From NCBI RefSeq assembly GCF_031598375.1, contig NZ_CP123872.1, positions 2,166,501-2,230,500 on the forward strand: a stretch of 64,000 nt of DNA, written 5' to 3'. Within the stretch, counting starts at the first letter, position 1; the number at the start of each line of letters is the position of its first letter. The notes beneath the pieces were generated by a model that was not told the origin of the DNA, did not search any database, and saw only the letters and a program-made list of their open reading frames with translations. This DNA is from Temperatibacter marinus. Its GTDB lineage: Bacteria > Pseudomonadota > Alphaproteobacteria > Sphingomonadales > Kordiimonadaceae. The position numbers and the translations under genes were made by a program. Positions 8,058 to 16,701 of this stretch are shown here, piece by piece.

Positions 8058-11000
8058 ATGACATCTTTTCGTACTATCTTAAAAGCAGGCCTATCAGCAT
8101 CAGTTGCTCTGATTTTATTTGCCGGCCCATCTGCAGGCGTTTCTGCAAAAGATAAATCTGTTCCTAAAGCGAACCCATTTTCTAATTTGAAGCCACGTAT
8201 GATTGGTCCAGCTCATACTTCAGGGCGTATTTCTGATTTTGCAGTGCACCCACAGAAGAGTAATATATTTTATGTGGCGACCTCATCAGGTGGCATTTGG
8301 AAAACAGTCAATAACGGTATCACTTGGACCCCGATTTTTGATCGATATGGCTCGTATGCTATCGGTAATATTGAAATGGATCCCTCTAACTCAGATGTTC
8401 TCTGGGCTGGAACCGGCGAGAATAACAGTCAACGCTCTGTTGCCAATGGTGACGGTATTTATAAGTCTACAGATGGAGGCAAAAGTTGGTCTCACGTTGG
8501 CCTGAAGAACAGCGGTCATATTTCTACCATCTGGATCAATCCCGAAAATGGGAATCATGTTCGTGTCGCGTCCCAGGGACCCTTATGGAGTAGCGGTGGA
8601 GATAGAGGTCTTTTTGAGACCCATGACGGTGGAAAGACTTGGAAAAATCTTCTGGAAATTGATGAACATACAGGGGTAAATGAATTTGTTGTTGATCTCG
8701 CTAACCCTGATCATATGGTTGTCAGCAGTTATCAAAGGCGCCGCCATGTTTGGACCTTGATAAACGGGGGGCCTGGCAGTGGCATTCACCGTACGACAGA
8801 CGGTGGTAAAACATGGACAAAAGTCCGGTCAGGGCTGCCTGGTGGGGATCTTGGTCGTATTGGCTTAGCAGCGGCGCCTAGTCAACCAGGCTTAGTATAT
8901 GCCATTATTGAAGCCAATAAAGGCAAAGGAATATATGTCTCTGAAAACTTTGGGGTGAGTTGGACAAAGCGGTCCTCCCATATGACAACCAGTCCGCAAT
9001 ATTATAATGAGCTATTTGTCGATCCAAAAGATCCTAACAAAATATATTCAACAGATACGTTCACTCAGGTTTCCAAAGATGGAGGACGGACATGGAAATG
9101 GCTGTCTGTGAGATCCCGTCATGTGGATGATCATGCTTTATGGATTAACCCGAAGAATACTGACCATCTCATCATTGGGGGAGACGGCGGTGTTTACGAA
9201 TCTTATGATGCAGGGGATCAGTGGCGTCATATGGGGAATTTGCCCATAGCGCAATTTTATCGCATTACGCCTGATAATTCTGCGCCCTTCTATAATGTTT
9301 GTGGCGGGACACAGGATAATAACAGCCTATGTGCTCCGAGCCGAACGACAAGTGTTCACGGCATTCTCAATCATGATTGGCAGATCATTTTAGGCGGCGA
9401 TGGCTATAAAGCTGTCTTTGATCCTGAAGACCCTAATATTATCTATACACAGTATCAATATGGTGGATTGGCGCGTTTTGATAAGCGCACATCTCAGAAG
9501 GCTTATATTACACCGCAGCCAGCGAGCGGAGAAAATAAATATAAGTGGAATTGGAATACACCGATTATTGTTAGCCCACATAAATCAACACGAATTTACT
9601 ATGCGGCTGAAAAGCTTTTCAAATCTGATGACCGAGGGGATAACTGGACGGTTGTAAGTCCTGATCTAACACGGCAGTTGGATCGCAATAAACTGAAGGT
9701 TATGGATCGTGTTTGGAGCGTGGATGCTATTGCTAAGAATGATAGTACATCCATCTATGGGAGTATCATTGGATTAAGTGAGAGTTCTTTGAAGGAAGGT
9801 CTTCTTTATATCGGTACTGATGATGGTCTTATACAAATTACAGAAGACGGTGGGAAGACGTGGCGCAAAGTAAGTCAGTTTAAGGGTGTCCCTGATATGT
9901 CTCTTATCGAGGATGTCGTGGCTTCTGTACATGATGAGAACGTTGCATATGCTGCTATAGATAACCATAAACGCGGTGACTATAAGCCTTATCTTCTTAA
10001 AACAACAGATAAGGGTAAGAAATGGAAGCTGATTAGCAAGGGTTTGCCAGCAAGGGGGTCTGTTCATACCATTGCTGAAGACCATAGAGATCCAAATCTT
10101 TTATTTGCCGGGACTGAGTATGGGTTGTTTTTCACTCAAGATGGCGGCGATAATTGGACGCAAATAAAAAATGGTTTCCCAACCATAGCAGTGCGTGATC
10201 TTGAAATTCAACGTCGAGAGAATGATTTAGTCATTGGTACGTTTGGGCGCGGGATTTATATTCTTGATGATTATTCACCACTTCGCCTCAAAGCCGCAGA
10301 CGTTGCTGAAGCGAAAGCGACACTCTTTAGCGTGAAAGATGCTTGGCAATATATACCGTCCACACGTTTTGGAAATAATAGAAGAGGATCAAGAGGTGAT
10401 CAGTTGTTTAGCGCCGATAACCCCGATTATGGTGCAATCTTTACCTATCACTTAGGGCATAGTCTTATGACAGAGAAGGCGAGGCGTATGAAATCGGAAG
10501 GAGAAAAAGCTAAAAAGGGCGAAGATACTCCTTATCCGACTTTTGACGTTTTGCGCCGTGAATCTGTGGAGGAAGCGCCTGCTGTGGAATTTATTATTCG
10601 TGATGAAAAAGGGGCCATCGTAAGAAAACTCAATGGGCGAACAGCAAAAGGTATGCACCGCGTTGCTTGGGACTTACGACATGAAGCGCCTGACTCTGTT
10701 TCATTTGCCAAAAGACGTGAGTTGTTGCCTTGGGAATCGCCGCCACGCGGCGCACTTGTTGTTCCAGGCCGGTATACTGTTGAACTGGGCCTTCGCGAAA
10801 AAGGCAAGCTGGTGATGGTCGAAGATCAAAAGCAGAGCTTTACGGTTAAGGCGCTTGTAAAAAGCCCTGAAGAAACTGAAGATAGAGCAGCGTTAACAGA
10901 CTTTATGCAAAAAACGGTGGATCTAGAAAAGGCCTTACTTTCTGCTACCAGCAGCAGTCGGGCATTTTCAAATCGTCTCCGGTATTTGAAAGCAGCAATT

Positions 11001-11351
11001 CTTAGAACGCCGGCCTTGGATGAAGAGTATGGTGTCCGTTTAAGGGCTGTAGAAGCACGATTGAAGTCTGTGAACGTCGCATTGTTTGGGGATAGTGCCA
11101 TTGCCTCTATCAATGAGCCTACTCCTATGTCGATCCGTCAACGTGTAGGTACGATTACGGGGCATTGGGGGGCTGTATGGAAAGTGCCTGGGGTGCATAA
11201 GCGGGCATATAAAATTGCTGCGAGTGAATTTGCTGGGGCGCAGGCTGAATTGAAAGCTATTTCTGAAGCTCTTTTGACCCTTGAAGCAGAGGCGACAAAA
11301 GCAGGCGCACCGCATACGCCAGGTAGGCTCTCAGACTGGTCTGAGAAATAA
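8058..11351 (+). CDS. Large secreted sortilin/VPS10-BNR repeat protein (copy 1)
   Basis: A 1,097-residue exported protein (signal peptide, cleavage near residue 30) built of beta-propeller repeats carrying Asp-box motifs (STDGGKSW, HDGGKTW, TDGGKTW, DGGRTW, DGGDNW and others), as in sialidase-like BNR and Vps10/sortilin propellers. After about residue 740 a different region follows, ending with an alpha-helical stretch and APHTPGRLSDW. Databases often call such proteins glycosyl hydrolases, but I see no identified catalytic residues. A paralogue on the other strand at 20729-23998 shares the layout, including SGRISD/SGRIAD near the start and the conserved EFIIRDEKGAIVRK-like segment. The ATG at 8058 has AAGAGGGGG 7 bases upstream; a TTG at 8037 was rejected. 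Confidence 0.85.
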   Translation: MTSFRTILKAGLSASVALILFAGPSAGVSAKDKSVPKANPFSNLKPRMIGPAHTSGRISDFAVHPQKSNIFYVATSSGGIWKTVNNGITWTPIFDRYGSYAIGNIEMDPSNSDVLWAGTGENNSQRSVANGDGIYKSTDGGKSWSHVGLKNSGHISTIWINPENGNHVRVASQGPLWSSGGDRGLFETHDGGKTWKNLLEIDEHTGVNEFVVDLANPDHMVVSSYQRRRHVWTLINGGPGSGIHRTTDGGKTWTKVRSGLPGGDLGRIGLAAAPSQPGLVYAIIEANKGKGIYVSENFGVSWTKRSSHMTTSPQYYNELFVDPKDPNKIYSTDTFTQVSKDGGRTWKWLSVRSRHVDDHALWINPKNTDHLIIGGDGGVYESYDAGDQWRHMGNLPIAQFYRITPDNSAPFYNVCGGTQDNNSLCAPSRTTSVHGILNHDWQIILGGDGYKAVFDPEDPNIIYTQYQYGGLARFDKRTSQKAYITPQPASGENKYKWNWNTPIIVSPHKSTRIYYAAEKLFKSDDRGDNWTVVSPDLTRQLDRNKLKVMDRVWSVDAIAKNDSTSIYGSIIGLSESSLKEGLLYIGTDDGLIQITEDGGKTWRKVSQFKGVPDMSLIEDVVASVHDENVAYAAIDNHKRGDYKPYLLKTTDKGKKWKLISKGLPARGSVHTIAEDHRDPNLLFAGTEYGLFFTQDGGDNWTQIKNGFPTIAVRDLEIQRRENDLVIGTFGRGIYILDDYSPLRLKAADVAEAKATLFSVKDAWQYIPSTRFGNNRRGSRGDQLFSADNPDYGAIFTYHLGHSLMTEKARRMKSEGEKAKKGEDTPYPTFDVLRRESVEEAPAVEFIIRDEKGAIVRKLNGRTAKGMHRVAWDLRHEAPDSVSFAKRRELLPWESPPRGALVVPGRYTVELGLREKGKLVMVEDQKQSFTVKALVKSPEETEDRAALTDFMQKTVDLEKALLSATSSSRAFSNRLRYLKAAILRTPALDEEYGVRLRAVEARLKSVNVALFGDSAIASINEPTPMSIRQRVGTITGHWGAVWKVPGVHKRAYKIAASEFAGAQAELKAISEALLTLEAEATKAGAPHTPGRLSDWSEK

Positions 11352-11386
11352 TTCAAAGAGGAATTGATTTTCATTCTATAAACTTG

Positions 11387-11424
11387 AAAGTGCCTGAAGT
11401 GAAAGCTTTAGGCACTTTTATTAT
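11387..11424 (+). terminator. Intrinsic terminator of sortilin-like gene 1
   Basis: Nine-base stem aaagtgcct (11387-11395) / aggcacttt (11410-11418) followed by a T-rich tract, 35 bp after the stop. Confidence 0.8.
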
Positions 11425-11444
11425 AGCATGTGATCTAATAAGGA

Positions 11445-12146
11445 TTATTTTAATGAGGAAACAGGTCTGACATCAGAATAGCGCGACAGGGCAAACCACC
11501 GCGCTGCAGTTTTCATCAGGTAATGATCTCCGGTCAGGGTCATTGCTTGTGAAGCGAGCTCTTCTTTCAATGTGCTATCTCCCATCCATACGGAAACCAT
11601 AGAGATTAGTGAGGATACTATATAAATATCAATATCAAATCCAGGATCCTCTGTGCATAAATCAACAGTGCCATTTTCAATGATGAGCCACCATTTTTTA
11701 TAAGTCTCTTGCTCAGGGAATTGTACAGATAATACTGTTTTACCGTCCGGCAATTCATCAAGATTGAGGGAGCGGTGGAAGTCCCACATGAAGCCTGCTA
11801 CATCAATATCTTCATCTTTAAGGCTTCTGCGGGTCCATCTCAGGCCCCACCTTGAAAGGTGGTCAATGATAGGACCCAATTCTCTACCACTTTTTGTCAG
11901 CCTATATTCGCCACCCTTTTTACCAGAAACTGTTCTTTTTATAAGCAATCCAGCCGTTTCCATGTCTTTTAGACGGCCACTCAGAACCGTTGGAGAGATG
12001 CGTGCAATTGCTTTTTGAAAGTCATTATATCGATGGGCCCCTAGAAATAGTTCTCTCAAAATTAAAAGAACCCATTTATCCCCGATAATGGCAGAGGCCT
12101 TTACCGCAGGACAAAGACTGCCAGACTTATTTTCTGATTTGTTCAT
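11445..12146 (-). CDS. HxlR-family winged-helix regulator, possibly thiol-responsive
   Basis: A 233-residue protein. Residues 1-110 are an HxlR (MarR-like) winged helix (ALIGDKWVLLILRELFLG-type helix, FSPTVLSGRLKDMETAGLL, GEYRLTKSGRELGPII); the C-terminal half resembles the SCP2-like domain found in longer HxlR proteins. Cys12, in SLCPAVKA, is at the position of the redox-sensing Cys of YodB/HypR/QorR. The ATG at 12146 starts at the family N-terminus; an extension to 12191 would run through palindromes and was rejected. It is divergent from osmC-like and mddA-like genes, with repeat operators between, so control of that pair and of itself is inferred. Confidence 0.85.
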   Translation of the reverse strand: MNKSENKSGSLCPAVKASAIIGDKWVLLILRELFLGAHRYNDFQKAIARISPTVLSGRLKDMETAGLLIKRTVSGKKGGEYRLTKSGRELGPIIDHLSRWGLRWTRRSLKDEDIDVAGFMWDFHRSLNLDELPDGKTVLSVQFPEQETYKKWWLIIENGTVDLCTEDPGFDIDIYIVSSLISMVSVWMGDSTLKEELASQAMTLTGDHYLMKTAARWFALSRYSDVRPVSSLK

Positions 12147-12155
12147 ACTCAGGAT

Positions 12156-12172
12156 ACTACACATTCCGTAGT
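12156..12172. promoter_or_regulatory. Candidate HxlR operator 1 (actac-N7-gtagt)
   Basis: Five-base inverted repeat just upstream of the HxlR start, sharing its half-site with the stronger palindrome at 12200-12218 and with the extra actactac run at 12178-12185. Consistent with autoregulation. Confidence 0.5.
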
Positions 12173-12199
12173 GAATTACTACTACTTTCATGGCCCGGT

Positions 12200-12218
12200 T
12201 ACTACGACTGGCGTAGTA
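12200..12218. promoter_or_regulatory. Candidate HxlR operator 2 (tactacg-N5-cgtagta)
   Basis: A perfect 7-bp inverted repeat with a 5-base spacer in the HxlR/OsmC divergent region. Half-site TACTAC/GTAGTA recurs in operator 1; YodB/HypR-type sites have similar TAC/GTA symmetry. Confidence 0.65.
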
Positions 12219-12279
12219 TCATTTTCTTCAGAGTCTGCCTAGTATTTTTCTAGTTTCATTAGATAGAAAGGTCGATAAA

Positions 12280-12876
12280 ATGAAGACACTCGATAGATTT
12301 AAAGATGCAATAACACGCAAATACCGTCAAAGTTTTACCAAACAAATTACGCAGTTGGGGCAGTCCTATCTGGAAGAAAAGGAGAGGGCTATAGTTCGCG
12401 ATTATGCCGCGACAAGTTCCAACTTTGTACCAGCTGATCAAACTCTTTATTCTGCGGTAAAGCCAGGTCAGTATGATCAAGCATATATTCCCATCGGTGT
12501 GCATGAAAAGATCGGAGGGAAGGGTGACTTTCCAAACCCAGGCGAATTATTCTGTGCATCCCTCGCAGCTTGCTTAGACAGTTGCATACGATTAATTTCT
12601 ACCCGCATGGGGGTTGAATTAACTGAATTGAGTGTTGCTGTTGAAGGTGTCGTCGATATCCGTGCAACACTAAGGTTAACTCAAGACGTTCCTGTTGGAT
12701 TTAAGTCCTTAAAGATAAACGTTCTTTTAGAGGCTCATCATGACATCTCTCAGGACATATTAGATGCCATTGTTAAAGCAGCTGAGCATAGCTGTGTTAT
12801 TCTCCAAACACTTAAATCTCAACCCTCTATTGATCTGGAGGTCAGACCAACTTCCAGCAATGCTGAAGCAGCCTAA
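12280..12876 (+). CDS. OsmC-family protein
   Basis: A 198-residue protein with the OsmC/Ohr fold. The two active-site cysteines appear as Cys98 in FCASLAACLDSC and Cys172 in AEHSCVILQTL; the family reduces organic hydroperoxides or handles reactive sulfur through this pair. Two more cysteines (92, 102) flank the first. It is the first gene of a two-gene unit with the MddA-like gene (21-base gap) and is divergent from an HxlR regulator with palindromes between, so induction by electrophile or peroxide stress is inferred. Start ATG at 12280 is preceded by GAAAGG. Confidence 0.85.
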   Translation: MKTLDRFKDAITRKYRQSFTKQITQLGQSYLEEKERAIVRDYAATSSNFVPADQTLYSAVKPGQYDQAYIPIGVHEKIGGKGDFPNPGELFCASLAACLDSCIRLISTRMGVELTELSVAVEGVVDIRATLRLTQDVPVGFKSLKINVLLEAHHDISQDILDAIVKAAEHSCVILQTLKSQPSIDLEVRPTSSNAEAA

Positions 12877-12897
12877 AGAAAGGACAGGAGGTAGAAA

Positions 12898-13665
12898 ATG
12901 TCTATTTTTCATTTAACATTTGGCACGATCACCTATGCGATATTTTGGGGCGTGTTCAGTTACCTTATAATTTTTATGGGGGGCGACTTCATTGGGGTTT
13001 ATGTTCCTTCCCTAGAGGCCCTTGAGCTGAAAACAATTAATTCAGGGACAAGTATTGGGGCTATACCAGGTGTCCCCCCCCTCATGCACAATATAATTTT
13101 GCTTATAGTGTTTGGATTTCAACATAGTCTAATGGCAAGGTTAGGGTTTAAAAATATTGTCACAAAATATATCCCAAAAGAAAGTGAGCGCAGCTTTTAT
13201 GTTTTGACCACCTGTGGCTATTTGATCTGGCTTTATCTTTCTTGGTACCCCTTATCAGACGACATTTGGCATCTTGATGGCCTGTTTCACGGGCTGATAA
13301 CCGCCCTGTTTTTGGGAGGAGCTCTTGTCGCTCTATGGTCTACTTTTCTAATCAATCACTTTCAGCTGTTTGGTATCTCTCAGGCCTGGCATGCTTTTAA
13401 AGGCACACAGCCACTTGCAGATTGTTTTCAAGAGAAGGCTCTCTATAAATATTCACGCCATCCTCTCTATTTAGGCATGCTGACAACGTTTTGGTTCGTC
13501 CCTACGATGACAACAGGACATCTGCTCTTTTCAGCCATCTGGACAGCTTATATCTTTATAGGGATTGGCTATGAGGAAAGAGATTTAATGCACTCTTTAG
13601 GAGATAAATATCGGGAGTATATGATGAGGGTCCCACAGCTAATCCCGCTGGGACGTCGAAAATAG
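12898..13665 (+). CDS. mddA: MddA-like methanethiol S-methyltransferase (NnrU/ICMT superfamily)
   Basis: A 255-residue integral membrane protein with about five to six hydrophobic segments. The N-terminal half has FGFQHSLMAR and ERSFYVLTT, and the C-terminal half has the methyltransferase motif YKYSRHPLYLGM and EERDLMHSLGDKYREYM, as in isoprenylcysteine-type methyltransferases and specifically MddA, which methylates methanethiol to dimethyl sulfide using S-adenosylmethionine. The GGAGG site lies 7 bases before the ATG and the OsmC gene 21 bases upstream, so the two are co-transcribed. Other NnrU-like functions cannot be excluded. A terminator follows at 13674. Confidence 0.7.
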   Translation: MSIFHLTFGTITYAIFWGVFSYLIIFMGGDFIGVYVPSLEALELKTINSGTSIGAIPGVPPLMHNIILLIVFGFQHSLMARLGFKNIVTKYIPKESERSFYVLTTCGYLIWLYLSWYPLSDDIWHLDGLFHGLITALFLGGALVALWSTFLINHFQLFGISQAWHAFKGTQPLADCFQEKALYKYSRHPLYLGMLTTFWFVPTMTTGHLLFSAIWTAYIFIGIGYEERDLMHSLGDKYREYMMRVPQLIPLGRRK

Positions 13666-13673
13666 CTTTATGG

Positions 13674-13698
13674 AGGGAGAGGATAACTCTCCCTTTTT
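13674..13698 (+). terminator. Intrinsic terminator after the mddA-like gene
   Basis: Seven-base G+C stem gggagag (13675-13681) / ctctccc (13687-13693), loop gataa, five Ts. Confidence 0.85.
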
Positions 13699-13735
13699 CT
13701 AAAAAAGTGAATCTCTTCTCTTGTGTTATGAGAAT

Positions 13736-13754
13736 TATGTTACTATATAACATA
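13736..13754. promoter_or_regulatory. Zur-box-like palindrome before the MerC/ABC operon
   Basis: tatgtta-N5-taacata, a perfect 7-bp inverted repeat. It matches the TGTTA...TAACA core of Zur operators known in Proteobacteria (consensus roughly GTTATA-TATAAC). It lies 17 bases before the MerC start, where a bound repressor would block the promoter. A zur gene is present at 34475-34945. Confidence 0.7.
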
Positions 13755-13770
13755 AAAATGGAGGTGAGAG

Positions 13771-14157
13771 ATGATTACAATATCCAAGAATAAAGGCCCA
13801 TTTTTTGATAAAGTAGGTATTCTAGTTTCTACGGTTTGTCTTCTTCATTGCATGATTGTACCTCTTCTTTATCTTATCTTTCCTTTCGCACTTTTTCCTT
13901 TTCTTAGCAGTGAATGGGTTCATCTTACGCTTGCATCCCTAGCGGTTCCCATAGCAATAGCCGCGATGAAAATGGGATATTCTAAGCATGGATCTAAACG
14001 CCCTCTGTACATTGTTCTTTTGGGTATGCTAATGCTGTGGGGGGCACTGTTAGCTCATGATTCACCCTGGCTGGAAACGATAGTTGCTGTGATTGGAGCA
14101 GCAAGCATAGCAATGGCTCATCACCTCAATCACACTTTGATGGGAAAACCGAGATGA
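13771..14157 (+). CDS. MerC-domain membrane protein
   Basis: A 128-residue protein with four predicted membrane helices and the MerC family Cys pair in helix 1 (VCLLHC, residues about 23-28). MerC was first described as a mercuric-ion transporter; most genomic copies are not in mer operons and some lie in zinc-responsive loci. Here it overlaps the next ABC ATPase gene by 4 bases (ATGA) and follows a Zur-box-like palindrome, so a role in zinc movement across the inner membrane is inferred. A GAGGTGAGAG ribosome site precedes the ATG. Confidence 0.8.
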   Translation: MITISKNKGPFFDKVGILVSTVCLLHCMIVPLLYLIFPFALFPFLSSEWVHLTLASLAVPIAIAAMKMGYSKHGSKRPLYIVLLGMLMLWGALLAHDSPWLETIVAVIGAASIAMAHHLNHTLMGKPR

Positions 14158-14858
14158 CTTCAACTGAAATCAAGAGATCTGTTGAAACTGCTGCGCCACT
14201 CATAGAGGTGAGTAATTTAAAGCATGCCTTTCAGGAACAGGTTGTCTTAGATATTCCCCGTTGGCAGATAGAAGATGGTCAGCATAGTTTAATCCTTGGC
14301 CCTTCGGGCAGTGGTAAAACAACCTTACTTTCCATCCTAACGGGTTTATTAAAACAATCTGAAGGGATCGTGACTGTTTTAGGGGAAACTCTAGCGCATA
14401 TCCCCTCTCGTCAAAAAGATCGTTTTAGAGCTCAGCATTTCGGGGTCGTGTTTCAAGATAATCATCTTATATCCAGCTTAACAGTTCGTGAGAATATAGA
14501 AATCACTCAGCAAATTACAGGCGGAAAAGCTGATTGGGAGTGGGCTAAGCATTTACTAAATGAGTTGGGTATTTTCAGCAAAGTGTCTAAGAAACCAAAT
14601 GCACTTAGTCGCGGTGAAGCTCAACGTGTTGCTCTTGTTTGTGCTGCTATGTCACGTCCTCAGATATTGATAGCAGATGAACCAACGTCAGCTTTGGATG
14701 ATCATAATACCGAGAAAGTTATTGGCTTATTCAACAAATTAGCCCGAGAAGTGAATTCAACGTTATTGATTGCCACTCACGATCAAAGATTAAAAAGATT
14801 ATACGATCATCAATTGTCTCTGAACCTTCTTCACACTGAAAAGGGAGAAGTATCGTGA
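14154..14858 (+). CDS. ABC transporter ATPase, MacB/LolD-like
   Basis: A 234-residue ATPase: Walker A GPSGSGKTT near residue 45, Q-loop VVFQDNH, signature in the variant form LSRGEAQRV, Walker B ILIADEPTSALDD, and switch His in ATHDQR. It clusters by sequence with the MacB/LolD group that pairs with FtsX-like permeases, not with importers. Overlaps MerC (4 bases) and the permease gene (4 bases), giving strict coupling. The order ABC ATPase-MacB-like permease-DUF3299 is the same as the Zur-controlled PA4064-PA4066 genes of Pseudomonas aeruginosa, which are induced in zinc starvation. Confidence 0.88.
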   Translation: MTSTEIKRSVETAAPLIEVSNLKHAFQEQVVLDIPRWQIEDGQHSLILGPSGSGKTTLLSILTGLLKQSEGIVTVLGETLAHIPSRQKDRFRAQHFGVVFQDNHLISSLTVRENIEITQQITGGKADWEWAKHLLNELGIFSKVSKKPNALSRGEAQRVALVCAAMSRPQILIADEPTSALDDHNTEKVIGLFNKLAREVNSTLLIATHDQRLKRLYDHQLSLNLLHTEKGEVS

Positions 14859-16147
14859 ACATAATGGTCTTTAAATTAGCTTGGGCAACCATAAAACATA
14901 AGCCGCTTTCTAATTTGTTAACAGTGTTCACTCTTGCGATTGCTGTGGCCCTCATTTCTATATTATTACAATTTAGTGGACATATGGATCAACGCTTGCA
15001 AAAGGACTTTGCTCGAATTGATATGGTTGTAGGGGCGAAGGGCAGTCCAATGCAGATCGTCCTATCCAGTGTTATGCATGTGGATATACCGACGGGCAAT
15101 ATTCCTCTATCTGAAGTGAAGATGATCCGTTCACATCGGTTTGTAGAATCCGCAGTGCCGATTGCTTTGGGGGATAGTTATGCAGGCTATCGACTTGTGG
15201 GCTCTAGTCTCGACTTTTTCAAACTTTATGATGTAGACTATGCGGCAGGATCCCATTGGAATAAGTCTCATCAGGTTGTCATCGGCGCGGAAACTGCCCG
15301 CGTACTTGACCTTCAACTAGGAAGCAAATTTGAAAGCGCGCACGGTGTTACAGACGGCGGGGCGTCCCATGACCATGTTGACTATGAGGTCGTCGGAATT
15401 CTAAAACCAACAGGCAGCATTGTTGACCGATTACTTCTGACTTCAATTGAAAGTATCTGGCTTGCTCATGGTCAAAACACTCATGCTTCTAGCGACCATG
15501 AAGAAAGCCAAACTCAAGGGCATAATGACGACAGGGACCAGCATCATCATGATGAAAACCATTCTGCTGAATTTGATATTTGGTCTGTAGAGGCTAAAGA
15601 CAAAGAAGTTACAGCGCTACTCCTTCAATATCGCTCGCCTGTTGCGGCGATTACCTTACCACAAGTTATTAATAAGCGGCCTGGACTGCAGGCAGCGATA
15701 CCATCTTTTGAAATTGCCCGTCTTTACAATTTATTATCTGGATTTTTCCAAGTTGCAGAATTAATAGGCCTCATCTTGATCCTTATTGGAGGTCTCAGTA
15801 TTTTTACAACACTCAGTCAAACATCGTCACAGAAAATGTATGATATAGCTTTGCTCCGCGCTCGTGGAATGAAAGCATCCTGGGTCTTTATACAGCTTCT
15901 CCTTGAAGGAATAATCCTTGCTTTCTTTAGTGTTTTTATAGGCATTGGGTTGGGTCATCTAGCTACCTTTGCTGCTTTCTATTCTTTTGAAGCCTTTCAA
16001 AATGTTAATATGGATGGCACCACTTTTTATCTTTCAGAAGTGCAGCTCATCGTGGTAACCTTTGCAATTGCTATCGTTGCGGTTCTATGGCCTGCAGTCA
16101 AAGGGTTTAGAGTTGATCCGCAAATTCTTCTTAAGAACGGGAAATAA
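14855..16147 (+). CDS. MacB/FtsX-like ABC permease with His-rich loop
   Basis: A 430-residue permease: helix 1 near residues 15-40, a large extracytoplasmic domain, then three C-terminal helices (about 290-320, 345-375, 395-415) as in MacB/FtsX mechanotransmission permeases. The periplasmic domain carries an unusual His/Asp/Glu insertion at about residues 205-235 (HGQNTHASSDHEES, then HNDDRDQHHHDENH) and an earlier SHDHVDYE. Such clusters bind zinc in other proteins. Together with the Zur-like operator this suggests a zinc-related function. GTG start overlapping the ATPase stop by 4 bases. It is the PA4065-type member of the operon. Confidence 0.87.
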   Translation: MNIMVFKLAWATIKHKPLSNLLTVFTLAIAVALISILLQFSGHMDQRLQKDFARIDMVVGAKGSPMQIVLSSVMHVDIPTGNIPLSEVKMIRSHRFVESAVPIALGDSYAGYRLVGSSLDFFKLYDVDYAAGSHWNKSHQVVIGAETARVLDLQLGSKFESAHGVTDGGASHDHVDYEVVGILKPTGSIVDRLLLTSIESIWLAHGQNTHASSDHEESQTQGHNDDRDQHHHDENHSAEFDIWSVEAKDKEVTALLLQYRSPVAAITLPQVINKRPGLQAAIPSFEIARLYNLLSGFFQVAELIGLILILIGGLSIFTTLSQTSSQKMYDIALLRARGMKASWVFIQLLLEGIILAFFSVFIGIGLGHLATFAAFYSFEAFQNVNMDGTTFYLSEVQLIVVTFAIAIVAVLWPAVKGFRVDPQILLKNGK

Positions 16148-16148
16148 C

Positions 16149-16679
16149 ATGTTTCAGACTGGCCGAAATATAAAACTTTTGGGGCTCATTGCCATTCTAA
16201 TTATGACGTATCCAGTATTTACGGTGGCTAACGCTCAAGACTTCCTTTCTACAGATGAAGAGGGGATTGAAACAGTCTGGAAGCCAGCGGAAGCCATTGA
16301 AGGGTCTATTCCGTGGCATGTCTTTTTAGGTGTGCCATATGAAGAGCAATTGATGAATGACATCCCGATAGCTGTTCCCAAATTCACTCCATCTATCATG
16401 GCCCTAGTAGGGCAAAGGATTAAGGTGAATGGTTATATGGTTCCATTGGAGCCTAGTGACAAGCAAGGACATTTTCTCTTGATGGCTTATACACATTCAT
16501 GCCCATTCCATATGACGGGAGGACCAAATGGTTATATTGAAGTCTATGCTGATTTTCCTGTAACTGTTACTTTTGCCCCTATTTTGATTGAAGGAGTTCT
16601 TACGCTTGAGAAAGACTTTACAAGAGGGGTTTTCTTTAAATTAACGGCATCGCAGCAGGTTGCTAAAAAGAAGAAATAG
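16149..16679 (+). CDS. DUF3299 exported protein
   Basis: A 176-residue protein with a signal peptide (cleavage near ANA-QD, residues 29-30) and a DUF3299 domain: GQRIKVNGYMVPLE, then the FLLMAYTHSCPFHMT segment, whose Cys plus His residues may bind metal. DUF3299 proteins are periplasmic, of unknown activity, and are the last gene of the zinc-starvation operon PA4063-PA4066 in P. aeruginosa. The ATG at 16149 lies right after the permease stop; a start at 16062 inside the permease was rejected because the signal peptide begins here. A lysine-rich tail ends the protein. Confidence 0.82.
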   Translation: MFQTGRNIKLLGLIAILIMTYPVFTVANAQDFLSTDEEGIETVWKPAEAIEGSIPWHVFLGVPYEEQLMNDIPIAVPKFTPSIMALVGQRIKVNGYMVPLEPSDKQGHFLLMAYTHSCPFHMTGGPNGYIEVYADFPVTVTFAPILIEGVLTLEKDFTRGVFFKLTASQQVAKKKK

Positions 16680-16701
16680 CCAGGCGTAAAAATAACCACC
16701 T

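Noticed and set aside
12147-12191. N-terminal extension of the HxlR protein to 12191
   Set aside because: Adds residues with no family similarity and covers a candidate operator.
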